In this document: positions 20,159 to 40,737 of the stretch, piece by piece
Layout: every line of letters starts with the position of its first letter
How positions within the stretch are numbered: the first letter of the stretch is position 1
DNA from: Rhodospirillaceae bacterium
GTDB taxonomy: Bacteria; Pseudomonadota; Alphaproteobacteria; GCA-2721365
NCBI GenBank assembly: GCA_002721365.1
Contig: PBKC01000062.1
Span: 1 to 41,191, forward strand
Direction: 5' to 3'
DNA: 41,191 nucleotides
Program-made: the position numbers and the translations under genes
Notes under the pieces: model-generated
The model's database searches: none
Told to the model about the DNA's origin: nothing
What the model saw: only the letters and a program-made list of their open reading frames with translations

Positions 20159-20839
20159 TTAGGTCCGAGCGCCCTGGAGCTCGGCCCGCCGCTTTTCCTG
20201 CGCCATCGGGTCATGAGCGAGGATCTCGCCCTTGAACACCCAGACCTTGACCCCGCAGGTGCCGTACGCCGTCCGCGCCGTCGAGTTGCCGAAATCGACA
20301 TCGGCACGCAACGTGTGCAGCGGCACGCGACCTTCGCGATACCATTCCGTCCGCGCGATCTCGGCGCCGCCCAGACGGCCGCCGCAGTTGATGCGGATGC
20401 CCTGTGCGCCCAGGCGCATTGCCGACTGGACCGCCCGCTTCATCGCCCGGCGGAACGCCACGCGGCGCTCAAGCTGCTGGGCGATGCCGTCGGCCACGAG
20501 CTGCGCATCGATCTCGGGCTTGCGGATCTCGATGATGTTGAGGTGAACCTCGCTGTTGGTCAGCTTGCCGAGGTCCTGCTTCAACTTCTCGATATCGACG
20601 CCCTTCTTGCCGATCACGACACCCGGCCGCGCCGTGTGGATCGAGATCCGCGCCTTCTTGGCCGGGCGCTCGATGATGATCCGGCTGACGCCCGCCTGGG
20701 TCAGGCGACCGTTCAGATAGTCGCGGATCTTCAGATCCTCGAGCAGCAGATCGGCGTAGTCGTCGTCCGCATACCAGCGCGAATCCCAGGTCCTGTTGAT
20801 CCCAAGCCTGAGGCCGATCGGGTTGACCTTATGTCCCAT
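20159..20839 (-). CDS. rpsC: 30S ribosomal protein S3
   Basis: 226 residues. The N-terminal [14 protein letters not shown] is followed by a KH domain ([20 protein letters not shown]) and the C-terminal [29 protein letters not shown] domain. S3 lines the mRNA entry tunnel and has helicase activity. The ATG shares one base with the rplV stop (TAATG). Confidence 0.97.
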   Translation of the reverse strand: MGHKVNPIGLRLGINRTWDSRWYADDDYADLLLEDLKIRDYLNGRLTQAGVSRIIIERPAKKARISIHTARPGVVIGKKGVDIEKLKQDLGKLTNSEVHLNIIEIRKPEIDAQLVADGIAQQLERRVAFRRAMKRAVQSAMRLGAQGIRINCGGRLGGAEIARTEWYREGRVPLHTLRADVDFGNSTARTAYGTCGVKVWVFKGEILAHDPMAQEKRRAELQGART

Positions 20840-21219
20840 TAAGCGGTCTCCTCGCGCTCACGCACCACAACCGTGAGCCGGCTGAAGGGCTTCTCGATCC
20901 GCGCCGCGCGCCCGCGCGCCCGCGCCCGGAATCGACGCATTGTCAGACTTTTGCCCACATAGGCTTCGGCGACGTACAGGTTGTCGACGTCGAGCTGGTG
21001 GTTGTTCTCGGCATTCGCGATCGCGGCCTGCAGGACCTTCTTGACGTCGCCGGCGATGCGGCGCGACGAGAAGCTCAACTCGGCCAGCGCCTTGCTCGCG
21101 CTCATGCCGCGGATCGACGAGGCAACGAGGTTCAGCTTACGCGAACCGCCACGCAGCGTCCGCGCCATCGCCATGGCCTCGTTCTCCGAAAGCTTCCGTT
21201 CGGCGCTCGGCTTGCCCAT
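20839..21219 (-). CDS. rplV: 50S ribosomal protein L22
   Basis: 126 residues. It contains [30 protein letters not shown] and the exit-tunnel hairpin followed by [25 protein letters not shown]. The tunnel-constriction hairpin is a macrolide-response site in other bacteria and here shows no unusual length. It directly follows rpsS. Confidence 0.97.
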   Translation of the reverse strand: MGKPSAERKLSENEAMAMARTLRGGSRKLNLVASSIRGMSASKALAELSFSSRRIAGDVKKVLQAAIANAENNHQLDVDNLYVAEAYVGKSLTMRRFRARARGRAARIEKPFSRLTVVVREREETA

Positions 21220-21221
21220 CG

Positions 21222-21500
21222 TCAGCCCCTCTTCGACTTGCGATCGGCCGCATGCCCGTAATAGGTCCGGGTCGGCGAAAACTCGCCGAACTTGTGCCCG
21301 ACCATGTTCTCGTTGACGAGAACCGGGATGAACTTGTGGCCGTTATAGACCCCGAACGTGAGACCCACGAACTGCGGCAGAATCGTCGACCGTCGCGACC
21401 AGGTCTTGATCACTTCCTTGCGTCCCGAAGAGCGGGCTGCATCCGCCTTCTTCAGCAGGTAGCCGTCGACAAACGGCCCCTTCCATACCGAGCGCGCCAC
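21222..21500 (-). CDS. rpsS: 30S ribosomal protein S19
   Basis: 92 residues, GTG start at 21500 with AGGAGG upstream. The sequence has [59 protein letters not shown]. It pairs with S13 in the 30S head. It lies 13 nt after rplB. Confidence 0.97.
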   Translation of the reverse strand: MARSVWKGPFVDGYLLKKADAARSSGRKEVIKTWSRRSTILPQFVGLTFGVYNGHKFIPVLVNENMVGHKFGEFSPTRTYYGHAADRKSKRG

Positions 21501-21513
21501 TGGGCGACCTCCT

Positions 21514-22341
21514 CTACCGCTTACGCCGACGGCGCAGGATCATGCCGTCGGACTTCTTGTTCTTGCGCGTACGCTTGCCCTTGGTCGGCACGCCCCACGG
21601 AGTGACCGGATGACGACCGCCCGAGGTCCGGCCCTCGCCGCCGCCGTGGGGATGATCGATGGGGTTCATCGCCACGCCGCGCACCGACGGCCGCTTGCCG
21701 AGCCAGCGGGCACGGCCCGCCTTGCCGATGTTGATGTTCTGGTGGTCCGGGTTCGACACCGCACCAACCGTCGCCATGCACTCGCCGCGAACCATCCGCT
21801 GCTCGCCCGACGACAAACGCAGCAGGGCGTACCCCGCGTCCTTGCCGATCAGCTGCGCGTAGGTCCCAGCCGAACGCGCGAGCTGCCCGCCGGCACCGGC
21901 CTTCATCTCCACATTGTGGATGATGGTGCCCACCGGCATGTTCCGCATCGGCATGCAGTTGCCCGGGCGCACGTCCACGCGCTCGCCGGCCACCACGGTA
22001 TCCCCCACCTGAAGCCGCTGCGGCGCCAGGATGTAGGCCACCTCGTCGTCCTGATAACGAATCAGGGCGATGAACGCGGTCCGGTTGGGATCGTACTCCA
22101 GCCGCTCCACGGTCCCAGGCACGTCGAACTTCTTCCGCTTGAAGTCGATCCGACGATACTTCCGCTTGTGCCCGCCGCCCTGATGGCGAACGGTGATCCT
22201 GCCGTAGTTATTGCGACCGCCGCTCTTGCTCAGTCCCTCGGTCAGCGACTTTTCCGGGCCGCCCTTCCAGAGGCCCGAACGGTCGACCAGAACCAGCTGC
22301 CGCTGGGACGGCGTCGTCGGCCTGTGCTGCTTGAGTGCCAT
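21514..22341 (-). CDS. rplB: 50S ribosomal protein L2
   Basis: 275 residues. Conserved features include [33 protein letters not shown]-like [21 protein letters not shown], and the C-terminal [30 protein letters not shown] containing the histidine linked to peptidyl-transferase assembly. It lies 3 nt after rplW. Confidence 0.98.
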   Translation of the reverse strand: MALKQHRPTTPSQRQLVLVDRSGLWKGGPEKSLTEGLSKSGGRNNYGRITVRHQGGGHKRKYRRIDFKRKKFDVPGTVERLEYDPNRTAFIALIRYQDDEVAYILAPQRLQVGDTVVAGERVDVRPGNCMPMRNMPVGTIIHNVEMKAGAGGQLARSAGTYAQLIGKDAGYALLRLSSGEQRMVRGECMATVGAVSNPDHQNINIGKAGRARWLGKRPSVRGVAMNPIDHPHGGGEGRTSGGRHPVTPWGVPTKGKRTRKNKKSDGMILRRRRKR

Positions 22342-22344
22342 AGC

Positions 22345-22638
22345 CTAAATACCCGTCGTCACGTCGATGGAATGTCCCTCGGCGAGGGTCACCATCGCCT
22401 TCTTTTCGTCGGACCGCCGGCCGACACGCCCGCGGAAACGCTTCACCTTGCCGTTCTGCCGCAGGGTGTTCACCGCAGTGACCTTGACGTCGAACAGCGT
22501 CTCGACCGCGGTCTTGATCTCCGGCTTCGTCGCGTCGAGACGGACCCGGAAGGTGACCTGCCCGTGCTCCGAACCCAAGGTCGACTTTTCGGTGACCACC
22601 GGCCCGAGGATGACGTCGTACATCCGTTCCTTGTTCAT
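22345..22638 (-). CDS. rplW: 50S ribosomal protein L23
   Basis: 97 residues: [48 protein letters not shown] and [21 protein letters not shown]23 is the docking site for trigger factor and SRP at the exit tunnel. The ATG overlaps the rplD stop by four bases. Confidence 0.96.
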   Translation of the reverse strand: MNKERMYDVILGPVVTEKSTLGSEHGQVTFRVRLDATKPEIKTAVETLFDVKVTAVNTLRQNGKVKRFRGRVGRRSDEKKAMVTLAEGHSIDVTTGI

Positions 22639-23255
22639 TTCAGACGGGCCTCCAGCTGCTCGACCGCGTCGCGCGTCAGCACGACCCGATCGCGGCGCAT
22701 GATGTCGTAAACGTTGGCGCCCTGCTGCGGCAGCACATCGACCATGGCGATGTTGCGCGCCGCCCGGCAGAAGCCCGTGTCAGGCTCGGTACCGGCGATG
22801 AACAGAACCGACTGCCAGTCCAGCGCCTTCAGCTGCTTGGCGAGAGTCGACGTCTTACCGCCCTCGACGCTCGCCGAATCGATCACGACCAGCTTGCCCT
22901 CGGCAAGCTTGCTCGCCAGGGCGCTCTTCAGCGCCAGCTTGCGGACCTTCTTCGGCAGATCGTGCTCGTGGCTCCGCACCACCGGACCGAAAATCGTCGC
23001 ACCGCCACGGAACTGCGGCGACCGACGGCTGCCCTGCCGGGCGCGGCCGGTGCCCTTCTGCTTGAAGGGCTTCGCGGTCGTGCCGCTGACTTCGCCGATC
23101 TCCTTGGTCTTATGCGTACCGGCGCGCCGTTTGGCGAGCTGGTAGCGCACCATCCGCTGGATGATGTCGGGACGAACCGCCACTCCGAACACCTCGTCCG
23201 CCAGATCGATCGACCCGGCCGGCTCGTTGGCGAGTGTTACTACGTCGTGCTTCAT
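22635..23255 (-). CDS. rplD: 50S ribosomal protein L4
   Basis: 206 residues from the ATG at 23255, giving [18 protein letters not shown]. The long loop [41 protein letters not shown] reaches the exit tunnel. In E. coli L4 represses the S10 operon; here no separate S10 leader is expected because rpsJ follows tuf closely. The frame extends further upstream only as an overlap with rplC. Confidence 0.96.
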   Translation of the reverse strand: MKHDVVTLANEPAGSIDLADEVFGVAVRPDIIQRMVRYQLAKRRAGTHKTKEIGEVSGTTAKPFKQKGTGRARQGSRRSPQFRGGATIFGPVVRSHEHDLPKKVRKLALKSALASKLAEGKLVVIDSASVEGGKTSTLAKQLKALDWQSVLFIAGTEPDTGFCRAARNIAMVDVLPQQGANVYDIMRRDRVVLTRDAVEQLEARLK

Positions 23256-23259
23256 CGGA

Positions 23260-24000
23260 TCACTCGGCGCTTTCCGGCGCCTCGACGGCACCGTCGGTCT
23301 CGTTCGTGGCAACCTGCGCGTCACCATGCTCGCGCAAAGCCGCCGGGAAGGGCGCCACCGAAGGCAACGCGCGCTTCTTGGCATCGGAAATCCGGACCCA
23401 AGCCCCTTTCGACCCAGGCACAGCGCCTTTGACGAGGATCAAGCCACGATCGCGATCGGTGCCGATCACCTCCAGGTTCTGCACGGTCACCTGCCGCGCG
23501 CCCATGTGGCCCGCCATCTTCTTACCCTTGAAGACGCGGCCGGGGTCCTGGCTGTGCCCGGTCGAACCATGCGCACGATGCGAGATCGACACGCCGTGGC
23601 TGGCCCGCAGACCGCCGAAGTTGTGGCGCTTCATCGCACCGGCAAACCCTTTACCGATCGAGGTCGCGGTAACGTCGACGAACTGCCCCGGCACGAAATG
23701 GTCGGCCAGAAGCTCGGCCCCCACGTCGATCATGGCGTCGTCGCTCACCCGGAACTCGACCAGCTTCGCCGTCGGCTCGACCTCGGCCTTGGCGAAATGC
23801 CCGCGCATCGGCTTGGCCACGTTCTTCACCTTGGCCTTGCCCACGCCGATCTGGACCGCCGAATAGCCGTCCTTTTCGAGCGTCCGCTGCGCCACGACGC
23901 GGCAGTTCTCCACCTGCAGCACCGTCACCGGATCGTGCTCCCCGGTCTCCTCGAAGCGACGGGTCATCCCCAGCTTCTTGGCCATCAATCCTGTACGCAT
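23260..24000 (-). CDS. rplC: 50S ribosomal protein L3
   Basis: 246 residues, starting [21 protein letters not shown] at the ATG at 24000. Core motifs are [68 protein letters not shown]. An acidic, alanine-rich C-terminal extension of about 25 residues follows the conserved core, making it longer than E. coli L3 (209), as in other alphaproteobacteria. Confidence 0.96.
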   Translation of the reverse strand: MRTGLMAKKLGMTRRFEETGEHDPVTVLQVENCRVVAQRTLEKDGYSAVQIGVGKAKVKNVAKPMRGHFAKAEVEPTAKLVEFRVSDDAMIDVGAELLADHFVPGQFVDVTATSIGKGFAGAMKRHNFGGLRASHGVSISHRAHGSTGHSQDPGRVFKGKKMAGHMGARQVTVQNLEVIGTDRDRGLILVKGAVPGSKGAWVRISDAKKRALPSVAPFPAALREHGDAQVATNETDGAVEAPESAE

Positions 24001-24016
24001 CGACTCGATCCCGACC

Positions 24017-24325
24017 TTAAAGCTTGATCTCGACGTCGACACCGGCCGCGAGGTCGAGCTTCATCAGCGCATCGACCGTCTGCGGCGTCGGATCGAGGAT
24101 GTCGAGAAGCCGCTTGTGCGTGCGAATCTCGAACTGCTCCCGCGACTTCTTGTCGACATGCGGAGAGCGCAGCACGGTGAACTTCTCGATCCGCGTCGGC
24201 AGCGGAATCGGCCCCCGAACCTGCGCACCGGTCCGCTTGGCCGTGTTGACGATCTCGCGCGTCGACTGATCGAGCACGCGGTGATCGTAGGCCTTGAGCC
24301 GGATTCGTATGTTTTGACTATCCAT
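24017..24325 (-). CDS. rpsJ: 30S ribosomal protein S10
   Basis: 102 residues: [44 protein letters not shown], then [44 protein letters not shown]10 (NusE) is also an antitermination partner of NusB and NusG. It follows tuf by 55 nt, showing fusion of the str and S10 operons. Confidence 0.98.
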   Translation of the reverse strand: MDSQNIRIRLKAYDHRVLDQSTREIVNTAKRTGAQVRGPIPLPTRIEKFTVLRSPHVDKKSREQFEIRTHKRLLDILDPTPQTVDALMKLDLAAGVDVEIKL

Positions 24326-24380
24326 TACTTCTTCTTCCTTCGAACCCAGCCCTGCAAGAGCGGGCCGTCAACGCTCCTGC

Positions 24381-25571
<1,191 letters not shown>

Positions 25572-25632
25572 CTCTAGGTCGTCTCCGTCTTAACGGGTGT
25601 TGTCTTGTTCGAACTGTCGCTGGAGCGCGGTC

Positions 25633-27711
25633 TCAGGCGAGCTTCGCGCGCATCTCTTCCGCGACCATCTGCGGCACTTGCGCATAGTGGTCGAAGAACA
25701 TCGAGTACTGCGCGCGGCCCTGGCTCATCGACCGCAGGGTGTTCACATAGCCGAACATGGTCGCCAGCGGCACCATGGCGCGGATCGTCGTCGCGTTGCC
25801 GCGCGGCTCCATGCCTTGGATCTGACCGCGACGGCTATTCAGATCGCCGATCACGTCGCCCATGTACTCTTCGGGCGTCACGACCTCAACCCGCATCACC
25901 GGCTCGAGCAGCTTCGGCGCCGCCTTGGCAAGGCCTTCACGGGCCGCCGCGCGGGCCGCGATCTCGAACGCCAGAACGCTCGAGTCGACGTCGTGATAGG
26001 CACCGTCGGTGAGCGTCGCCTTGACGTCGATCACCGGGTAGCCGGCGATGACGCCGTTGTCCATCGAGCTCTTCAGGCCCTTCTCGACGCCGGGGATGTA
26101 CTCCTTCGGCACGTTGCCGCCGACCACCTTGCTCTCGAAGGTGAACCCGGCGCCGGGCTCGTTCGGTTCGAAGGTGATCTTGACGCGCGCGAACTGGCCG
26201 GAACCGCCGGTCTGCTTCTTATGGGTGTAATCCACGTCCGCCGCGCGGGTGATCGATTCGCGGTACGCCACCTGTGGCGCGCCCACATTGGCATCGACCT
26301 TGAACTCACGCCGCAGCCGATCGACGATGATGTCGAGATGCAGCTCGCCCATGCCCTTGATCAAGGTCTGGCCGCTCTCGTGATCGACCGAAACGCGGAA
26401 GGAAGGATCCTCCGCCGCCAGCCGGGCCAGCGCGGTCGACATCTTCTCCTGGTCGGTCTTGGTCTTCGGCTCGACGGCGACCTCGATGACCGGATCCGGG
26501 AACTCCATCCGCTCGAGGATGACCGGGTTGGCGGGATCGCAAAGCGTGTCGCCGGTCGTCGTGTCCTTCAGGCCGCACAGCGCGACAATGTCGCCCGAGC
26601 GGGCTTCCTTGACGTCTTCGCGGTGGTTGGCATGCATCAGAAGCATGCGGCCGATACGCTCCCGCGAATCCTTCGTGCTGTTCTGGATCGACTTGCCGGT
26701 TTCCAGAATGCCCGCATAGACGCGAATGAAGGTCAGCGAACCGACGAAGGGATCGGACATAACCTTGAACGCAAGCGCGGCGAACGGCTCTTCGTCGCTG
26801 TTGCTGCGCTCGATCTCCTGCTCCTTGCTATCGGCCGTGACGCCCTTGATCGCGGCGACGTCGGTCGGGCTCGGCAGGAATTCGACGACCGCGTCGAGCA
26901 GCGGCTGCACGCCCTTGTTCTTGAACGCGGACCCGCACAGAACCGGCACGAAATCGCCACTGATGGTACCGCGGCGAATGCAGCGGTTGAGCGTCGCCTC
27001 GTCAGGCTCGTTGCCCTCGAGATACGCCTCCATCGCGGCGTCGTCCTGCTCGACCGCGAGCTCGATCAGCCTCTCGCGATATTCGGCTGCCTGATCGGCG
27101 AGATCGGCCGGAATGTCGGTGTAATAGAACTCGGCCCCGAGCGACTCGTCCTTCCAGAGAACGGCCTTGTTCTTGACGAGATCGACGAGGCCGGCGAACT
27201 CGGCTTCCTGCCCGATCGGCAGATGAACGACCAGCGGCTTGGCCGCCAGGCGGTCGACGATCATGTCGACGCAGCGGAAGAAGTCCGCGCCCATACGGTC
27301 CATCTTGTTGACGAAGCAGATACGCGGGACGCCGTACTTGTCGGCCTGCCGCCACACGGTCTCCGACTGCGGCTCGACGCCGGCGACGCTGTCGAACACC
27401 GTGACCGCGCCGTCGAGCACGCGCAGCGACCGCTCGACCTCGATGGTGAAGTCGACGTGGCCGGGCGTGTCGATGATGTTGACGCGATAGTCCTTCCAAT
27501 AGGTCGTCGTCGCGGCGGAGGTGATGGTGATGCCCCGCTCCTGCTCCTGGACCATCCAGTCCATGGTCGCAGCGCCGTCGTGGACCTCGCCGATCTTATG
27601 CGACCGGCCAGTGTAGAACAGGATTCGCTCCGTAGTCGTCGTCTTACCGGCATCAATATGCGCCATGATGCCGATGTTGCGGTAGCGATCGAGAGGAGTA
27701 GTTCGGGCCAT
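25633..27711 (-). CDS. fusA: Elongation factor G
   Basis: 692 residues from the ATG at 27711 ([31 protein letters not shown]). The G1 motif AHIDAGKTT, the switch-[11 protein letters not shown] and NKMD are intact. Domain IV carries the [11 protein letters not shown] region and domain V the [20 protein letters not shown] end. It drives translocation and, with RRF, ribosome recycling. The eight codons upstream in the same frame overlap the spacer after rpsG and are not conserved EF-G sequence. Confidence 0.98.
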   Translation of the reverse strand: MARTTPLDRYRNIGIMAHIDAGKTTTTERILFYTGRSHKIGEVHDGAATMDWMVQEQERGITITSAATTTYWKDYRVNIIDTPGHVDFTIEVERSLRVLDGAVTVFDSVAGVEPQSETVWRQADKYGVPRICFVNKMDRMGADFFRCVDMIVDRLAAKPLVVHLPIGQEAEFAGLVDLVKNKAVLWKDESLGAEFYYTDIPADLADQAAEYRERLIELAVEQDDAAMEAYLEGNEPDEATLNRCIRRGTISGDFVPVLCGSAFKNKGVQPLLDAVVEFLPSPTDVAAIKGVTADSKEQEIERSNSDEEPFAALAFKVMSDPFVGSLTFIRVYAGILETGKSIQNSTKDSRERIGRMLLMHANHREDVKEARSGDIVALCGLKDTTTGDTLCDPANPVILERMEFPDPVIEVAVEPKTKTDQEKMSTALARLAAEDPSFRVSVDHESGQTLIKGMGELHLDIIVDRLRREFKVDANVGAPQVAYRESITRAADVDYTHKKQTGGSGQFARVKITFEPNEPGAGFTFESKVVGGNVPKEYIPGVEKGLKSSMDNGVIAGYPVIDVKATLTDGAYHDVDSSVLAFEIAARAAAREGLAKAAPKLLEPVMRVEVVTPEEYMGDVIGDLNSRRGQIQGMEPRGNATTIRAMVPLATMFGYVNTLRSMSQGRAQYSMFFDHYAQVPQMVAEEMRAKLA

Positions 27712-27735
27712 GACTAGTTCACCATTCGTCCGCAA

Positions 27736-28212
<477 letters not shown>

Positions 28213-28224
28213 CTACCCTCGCTC

Positions 28225-28596
28225 TTACTTGGGCCGCTTGGCGCCGTACTTGGACCGACGCTGACGCCGGCTGCTGACGCCCTGCGTGTCCATGGTGCCG
28301 CGAATGATGTGGTAGCGGACGCCGGGAAGGTCCTTCACGCGACCGCCGCGGATCATGACCACCGAATGCTCCTGAAGGTTATGACCTTCACCCGGGATGT
28401 AGCTGGTGACCTCGAAGCCATTGGTCAGACGCACGCGAGCCACCTTTCGAAGAGCCGAGTTCGGCTTCTTCGGAGTCGTCGTGTAGACGCGGGTGCAAAC
28501 GCCACGCTTCTGGGGGCACGCCTCCAGAGCCGGCACCTTGTTCCTCTCGACGGGAACGCGGCGTCCCTTGCGAATCAACTGGTTAATCGTCGGCAT
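28225..28596 (-). CDS. rpsL: 30S ribosomal protein S12
   Basis: 123 residues: [57 protein letters not shown] is followed by [29 protein letters not shown]. The decoding-centre lysines that change in streptomycin resistance in other bacteria are in the common sensitive-type context ([15 protein letters not shown]). GAGG lies eight bases before the ATG. It is the first gene of the superoperon, about 170 nt downstream of the predicted promoter. Confidence 0.98.
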   Translation of the reverse strand: MPTINQLIRKGRRVPVERNKVPALEACPQKRGVCTRVYTTTPKKPNSALRKVARVRLTNGFEVTSYIPGEGHNLQEHSVVMIRGGRVKDLPGVRYHIIRGTMDTQGVSSRRQRRSKYGAKRPK

Positions 28597-28765
28597 CGAC
28601 CAAGCCTCTGTGGCATTGACAATAAAAGACGTGCAAAGCGAAAAACGCTTCGCCCGCGCGGGCTTTCGTTCCGCCGGCCCGCCCGGCAGAAGAATTGCTT
28701 GAGTTCACACCGGAATGCGGCGCTTCAGAACAGGTCTGCGGCCGCCCGCCGGATTTGGAGCGCGC

Positions 28766-28794
28766 ATACTATGTATGGGCCCTAGCCCCGTCAA
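28766..28794 (-). promoter_or_regulatory. Predicted sigma70-type promoter of the str-S10-spc-alpha superoperon
   Basis: On the minus strand, TTGACG (28789-28794) and TAGTAT (28766-28771) are separated by exactly 17 bases, a near-consensus arrangement, upstream of rpsL. It gives a leader of about 160 nt. It lies between the rpoC terminator hairpin and rpsL, the only gap in that region suited to a new start. The rest of the 28597-28765 spacer holds GC-rich short palindromes but no gene that I can support. Confidence 0.65.
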
Positions 28795-28800
28795 GTCCAA

Positions 28801-28856
28801 TCCGGGGAGAAAACCAAGGCGGAGCCGGGTGTTTTCGCACCCGGCTCCGCCTTGCC
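28801..28856 (-). terminator. Strong intrinsic terminator after rpoC
   Basis: Bases 28815-28831 and 28838-28854 form a perfect 17-bp stem with a six-base loop (TTTTCG on the plus strand). On the minus strand it is followed by GGTTTTCTCC. It starts nine bases after the rpoC stop and ends the rpoBC transcript just before the rpsL promoter. Confidence 0.88.
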
Positions 28857-28862
28857 GTTCGA

Positions 28863-37445
<8,583 letters not shown>

Positions 37446-37772
37446 GCTCACTCCTCGAACCGAGCAGTTTCGGTGATGCCTTCCGCTCCGCTTACGGCGG
37501 TGAATTCCTGGAAGACCGTTCGATGTAACGCGGGGCCTATGACCCGCCCGGACGATGCACGCCAAAATAGCCGCACACCGAATCTCTGCGTCCGCGCCCC
37601 GGCCCTCCCGGCCAGGACTCGTGCGAAAATCGGTGTCGGCTCGTAACCGGCGATGCTGTCAAATATGATTGAGCCCAATTCCCGTAGGCTAACGAAAATC
37701 CACCAATAGATATAGGGGCCGCGACACAATTTCGCGAGAGCGAAATCGCGCCGCGGCCGAGTTCTTCGGGCG
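37446..37772 (-). other. rplL-rpoB spacer (327 nt), no gene seen
   Basis: The spacer holds the hairpin described separately at 37717-37758, and otherwise nothing I can support. A TTGACA occurs on the minus strand at 37657-37662, but no matching -10 lies at 16-18 bases. A weakly open frame extends from rpoB into it but lacks conserved sequence. Long rplL-rpoB spacers with attenuation or processing are known in bacteria. Confidence 0.5.
37717..37758 (-). other. Long hairpin after rplL (attenuator or processing site)
   Basis: Outer arms GGCCGCG / CGCGGCC (37717-37723 with 37752-37758) and inner arms around ATTTCGC / GCGAAAT enclose a four-base loop at 37736-37739, giving an imperfect stem of nearly 19 pairs. 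It lies 14 nt after the rplL stop. The following bases on the minus strand (CCTATATCTATTGG) are not a clean T-run, so partial termination or RNase cutting between rplL and rpoB is more plausible than full termination (inference by analogy with E. coli). Confidence 0.6.
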
Positions 37773-38156
37773 CTACTTGATCTCGACGGTCGCGCCGGCT
37801 TCCTCGAGCTTCTTCTTCAGCTCGTCCGCCTCTTCCTTGTTCACGCCTTCCTTGAGCGGCTTCGGCGCCGACTCGACCAGGTCCTTGGCCTCCTTGAGGC
37901 CGAGACCGGTGATCGCGCGGACTTCCTTGATCACGTTGATCTTCTTGTCGCCCGCTGCGGCCAGGATGACGTCAAACTCCGTCTTCTCCTCAGCCTCGGC
38001 GGCACCGGCCGCGGCGGCCGGACCACCGGCGGCAGCCATCGCCACCGGCGCGGCGGCCGAAACGCCCCACTTCTCTTCGAGCATCTTCGCGAGCTCGGCC
38101 GCCTCAAGGACGGTGAGCGCCGAAAGATCCTCAGCAATCTGCTCCAAATTCGCCAT
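37773..38156 (-). CDS. rplL: 50S ribosomal protein L7/L12
   Basis: 127 residues. The N-terminal dimerisation helix ([29 protein letters not shown]), the alanine-glycine-rich hinge, and the C-terminal factor-binding domain ([38 protein letters not shown]) are complete. Several dimers bind L10 and recruit EF-Tu, EF-G and other GTPases. It starts 38 nt after rplJ. Confidence 0.98.
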   Translation of the reverse strand: MANLEQIAEDLSALTVLEAAELAKMLEEKWGVSAAAPVAMAAAGGPAAAAGAAEAEEKTEFDVILAAAGDKKINVIKEVRAITGLGLKEAKDLVESAPKPLKEGVNKEEADELKKKLEEAGATVEIK

Positions 38157-38194
38157 CTGATGTACTCCTAGCTTGAACCCCGATTTCAGCCGTC

Positions 38195-38713
38195 CTAGGC
38201 CGCCTCATCCTTCGTCGCGTACGCATTGAGCACCCGGGCCAACTGCGACCCCGGAGCGTTGATAACGCGTGCGAGCCGGCTCGCAGGTGCATTGAGAAGA
38301 CCAACGATCTTGCCGCGCAGTTCATCGATCGGCGGCAGCGACGCCAGCGCCTTGACGCCGGCCTCATCGATCAAGGTCTCCCCAAGTGCTCCGCCCAGAA
38401 TTACGAGCTTTTCGTTCTTCTTGGCGAACTCCACCGACGCCTTGGCCGCCGTCACCGGATCATCGGAGAAAGCGATAGCCGTCGGGCCCACGAACATGTC
38501 GGAAAGCCCCTGATAGGGCGTCCCTTCGAGGGCAATGCGAGTCAGGCGGTTTTTCGTCACCCGGAAATTCGCACCGGCCGCGCGCATGCTCGACCGAAGA
38601 TCGGTCATCTGGCCTGCGTTGAGCCCGGTGTAATGGGTGACGACGACGACGGAAGCGGCGTTGAACGTCTCGTTCAACGAGGCGACGAGTTGCTCTTTTT
38701 CTGCTCGTAGCAT
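38195..38713 (-). CDS. rplJ: 50S ribosomal protein L10
   Basis: 172 residues: [71 protein letters not shown], and the C-terminal helix that binds L12 dimers. GGAGG is placed six bases before the ATG. With L12 it forms the stalk and should bind its own leader RNA, seen just upstream. Confidence 0.97.
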   Translation of the reverse strand: MLRAEKEQLVASLNETFNAASVVVVTHYTGLNAGQMTDLRSSMRAAGANFRVTKNRLTRIALEGTPYQGLSDMFVGPTAIAFSDDPVTAAKASVEFAKKNEKLVILGGALGETLIDEAGVKALASLPPIDELRGKIVGLLNAPASRLARVINAPGSQLARVLNAYATKDEAA

Positions 38714-38849
38714 GTTACGCCTCCGACTCTGGCGGGGCCGCCACGGCGACCCCTCGACTGGACGCTCCGCAACGATGGAACGCCCGCTCGCCTGTCCCAG
38801 AGGTTCAAGCTGCCGACCGTTTCGCCGGCCACTGAATCAGCCTCAACCA

Positions 38850-38912
38850 CTGTCTATTGCAGGCGGCTACCCTTTAAATCGGCCAACGGCCGATGCCTGC
38901 AGTCTCGGACAG
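38850..38912 (-). promoter_or_regulatory. L10-leader-like autoregulatory RNA
   Basis: On the minus strand, outer arms CTGTC / GACAG, then the unpaired CGAGACT bulge, inner arms GCAGGC / GCCTGC, and an apical ATCGGCC-GTT-GGCCGAT hairpin fold into a kink-turn-containing structure. This matches the known L10 leader, with its conserved GAGACTGCAGG-type segment. It lies about 135 nt before rplJ. In other bacteria L10(L12)4 binds this RNA to repress rplJL. The remaining spacer (38714-38989) shows no gene. Confidence 0.75.
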
Positions 38913-38989
38913 GTTTGCGGCCGGACTGGTCCGACCGCATCCCGCCCGGCCGGCCCCGAAGGATCGACCGGACGAAAACTCACTAAAAA

Positions 38990-39688
38990 TCAGGCGTGCG
39001 CGAGGCTCGCGACGTCGACCGAGACGCCGGGCCCCATGGTGGAGCTCAACGTCGCTCCACGCATGTAGACGCCCTTGGCGCCGCTCGGCTTCGCGCGGTT
39101 GACCGCGTCGACGAACGCCCGGACGTTTTCGAGCAGGGCGTCCTCGGTGAAGCTCGCCTTGCCGACGCCGCCATGGACGATGCCGGCCTTCTCCACGCGG
39201 AACGTGACCTGACCGCCCTTCACCGCCTTGACCGCAGCCGCGACATCGGCGGTCACGGTCCCGAGCTTCGGATTCGGCATCAGGCCGCGCGGACCCAGCA
39301 CCTTACCCAGCCGGCCGACGACGGCCATCATGTCGGGCGTCGCGATGCAGCGCTCGAACTCGATCTCGCCGTCGCGAATCTTTTCGGCCAAGTCCTCGGC
39401 ACCCACCAGCTCGGCGCCGGCGGCCTTAGCCTCCTCGGCCTTGGCATCACGCGCGAACACCGCAACGCGAACCTGCTTGCCGGTACCGTTCGGCAGATCG
39501 ACGACGCCGCGCACCATCTGGTCGGCGTGACGCGGATCGACACCCAGATTGACGGCCACCTCGACCGTCTCGTCGAACTTCGCGGTCGCACGCGCCTTCA
39601 CTAGCTTGACCGCCTCGTCCAGCGCGTAGCGGGCCTCGGGGGAGAGCCCCTCTTCGGCCGCACGCAGTCGCTTGCTCTTCTTCGCCAT
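38990..39688 (-). CDS. rplA: 50S ribosomal protein L1
   Basis: 232 residues: [65 protein letters not shown], the [23 protein letters not shown] block, and [17 protein letters not shown] at the end. L1 forms the mobile stalk at the E site and represses the rplKA mRNA in E. coli. It follows rplK by 4 nt. Confidence 0.98.
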   Translation of the reverse strand: MAKKSKRLRAAEEGLSPEARYALDEAVKLVKARATAKFDETVEVAVNLGVDPRHADQMVRGVVDLPNGTGKQVRVAVFARDAKAEEAKAAGAELVGAEDLAEKIRDGEIEFERCIATPDMMAVVGRLGKVLGPRGLMPNPKLGTVTADVAAAVKAVKGGQVTFRVEKAGIVHGGVGKASFTEDALLENVRAFVDAVNRAKPSGAKGVYMRGATLSSTMGPGVSVDVASLAHA

Positions 39689-39692
39689 GGCC

Positions 39693-40124
39693 TCAGCCCC
39701 TAACCTCGATACCCACCGACCGCGCCGAGCCGATGATCATTCGACATGCCGCATCCACATCGGCCGCATTGAGATCGGCCTGCTTCTGTTCGGCGATCTC
39801 ACGAACCTGCTTCATGGTCACCCGTCCGACGGGGCCCGCGCGACCCGGCGCCTGCGCGCCCTTGTTCAGCTTTGCGGCCTTCTTCAGGAAGTAGCTGACC
39901 GGCGGCGACTTGGTCGCGAAGGTGAAGCTACGGTCGCTGAACACGGTGATGACCACCGGGATCGGCATGCCCTCTTCCATCTTCTGCGTCTCGGCGTTGA
40001 ACGCCTTGCAGAACTCCATGATGTTCAGGCCGCGCTGACCCAGCGCCGGACCGATCGGCGGCGACGGGTTGGCCTTCCCCGCCGGAACCTGGAGCTTGAT
40101 GTAACCGTCTATCTTCTTCGCCAT
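39693..40124 (-). CDS. rplK: 50S ribosomal protein L11
   Basis: 143 residues from the ATG at 40124: [43 protein letters not shown]. The C-terminal rRNA-binding domain begins near [15 protein letters not shown]11 sits at the GTPase centre and is needed for the RelA response. An in-frame TTG lies two codons upstream; AAGGA is ten bases before the ATG and four before the TTG, so the TTG remains possible. Confidence 0.96.
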   Translation of the reverse strand: MAKKIDGYIKLQVPAGKANPSPPIGPALGQRGLNIMEFCKAFNAETQKMEEGMPIPVVITVFSDRSFTFATKSPPVSYFLKKAAKLNKGAQAPGRAGPVGRVTMKQVREIAEQKQADLNAADVDAACRMIIGSARSVGIEVRG

Positions 40125-40201
40125 CGCCAATCAGTCCTTAGAACCTTGCCAGCCGCCACCCGATCCTCGGGCCCGCCCCGCCGTCGGAGCGGAACCGGCT
40201 G

Positions 40202-40732
40202 CTATATCTTCTCGACCTGGTTGTAGTCCAGATCTACCGGCGTCGAACGCCCGAAGATCGAGACCGAAACCTTGAGCCGCGCCTTGTCTTCGTCGATATC
40301 CTCGACCATGCCGTTGAACGAGGTGAACGGACCGTCGCTGACCCGGACCATCTCGCCGATCTCGAAGACGATCGACGGCTTCGGCCGCTCGATGCCCTCC
40401 TGAACCTGACGCAGGATCCGATCCACCTCCGCATCCGACACCGGAGTCGGCCGGCCGCCGCCGCCCAGGAAACCGGTGACCTTGGCGGTGTTCTTGACCA
40501 GATGCCACGTCTCGTCGGTCATCTCCATCTTCACCAGCACATAGCCGGGATAGAACTTCCGTTCCGACGTCACCTTCTGGCCGCGGCGGTGCTCGACGAC
40601 CTCCTCGGTCGGGACCAGCACCTGCTCGAACATGTCCGTCATGCCCTTGCGTTCGGCCTGATCGCGGATCGACTGCGCGACCTTCTTCTCGAAGCCCGAA
40701 TAGGCGTGAACGATGTACCAGCGCATTGCCAT
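40202..40732 (-). CDS. nusG: Transcription antitermination factor NusG
   Basis: 176 residues. The NGN domain runs from MRWYIVHAYSGFEKKVAQSI through FYPGYVLVKMEMTDETWHLVKNT. The KOW domain (FEIGEMVRVSDGPFTSFNGMVEDIDEDKARLKVSVSIFGR) is at the C-terminus. It binds RNA polymerase, Rho and S10. Three start codons are close together (GTG 40741, ATG 40732, ATG 40726); I chose 40732, with GGGTG six to ten bases upstream. The GTG choice would overlap the secE stop. It precedes rplK by 77 nt. Confidence 0.97.
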   Translation of the reverse strand: MAMRWYIVHAYSGFEKKVAQSIRDQAERKGMTDMFEQVLVPTEEVVEHRRGQKVTSERKFYPGYVLVKMEMTDETWHLVKNTAKVTGFLGGGGRPTPVSDAEVDRILRQVQEGIERPKPSIVFEIGEMVRVSDGPFTSFNGMVEDIDEDKARLKVSVSIFGRSTPVDLDYNQVEKI

Positions 40733-40737
40733 AGCGA

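Noticed and set aside
25597..27717. A 706-codon open frame antisense to fusA
   Set aside because: It is a shadow of EF-G; no motif and no ribosome binding site that I can support.
28597..28765. Short palindromes in the rpsL leader as an extra terminator or riboswitch
   Set aside because: The arms are short or without a loop (GCCCGCGCGGGC) and do not match a riboswitch pattern I know.
37657..37662. TTGACA as a -35 box for a separate rpoB promoter
   Set aside because: No acceptable -10 hexamer lies at 16-18 bases on the minus strand.
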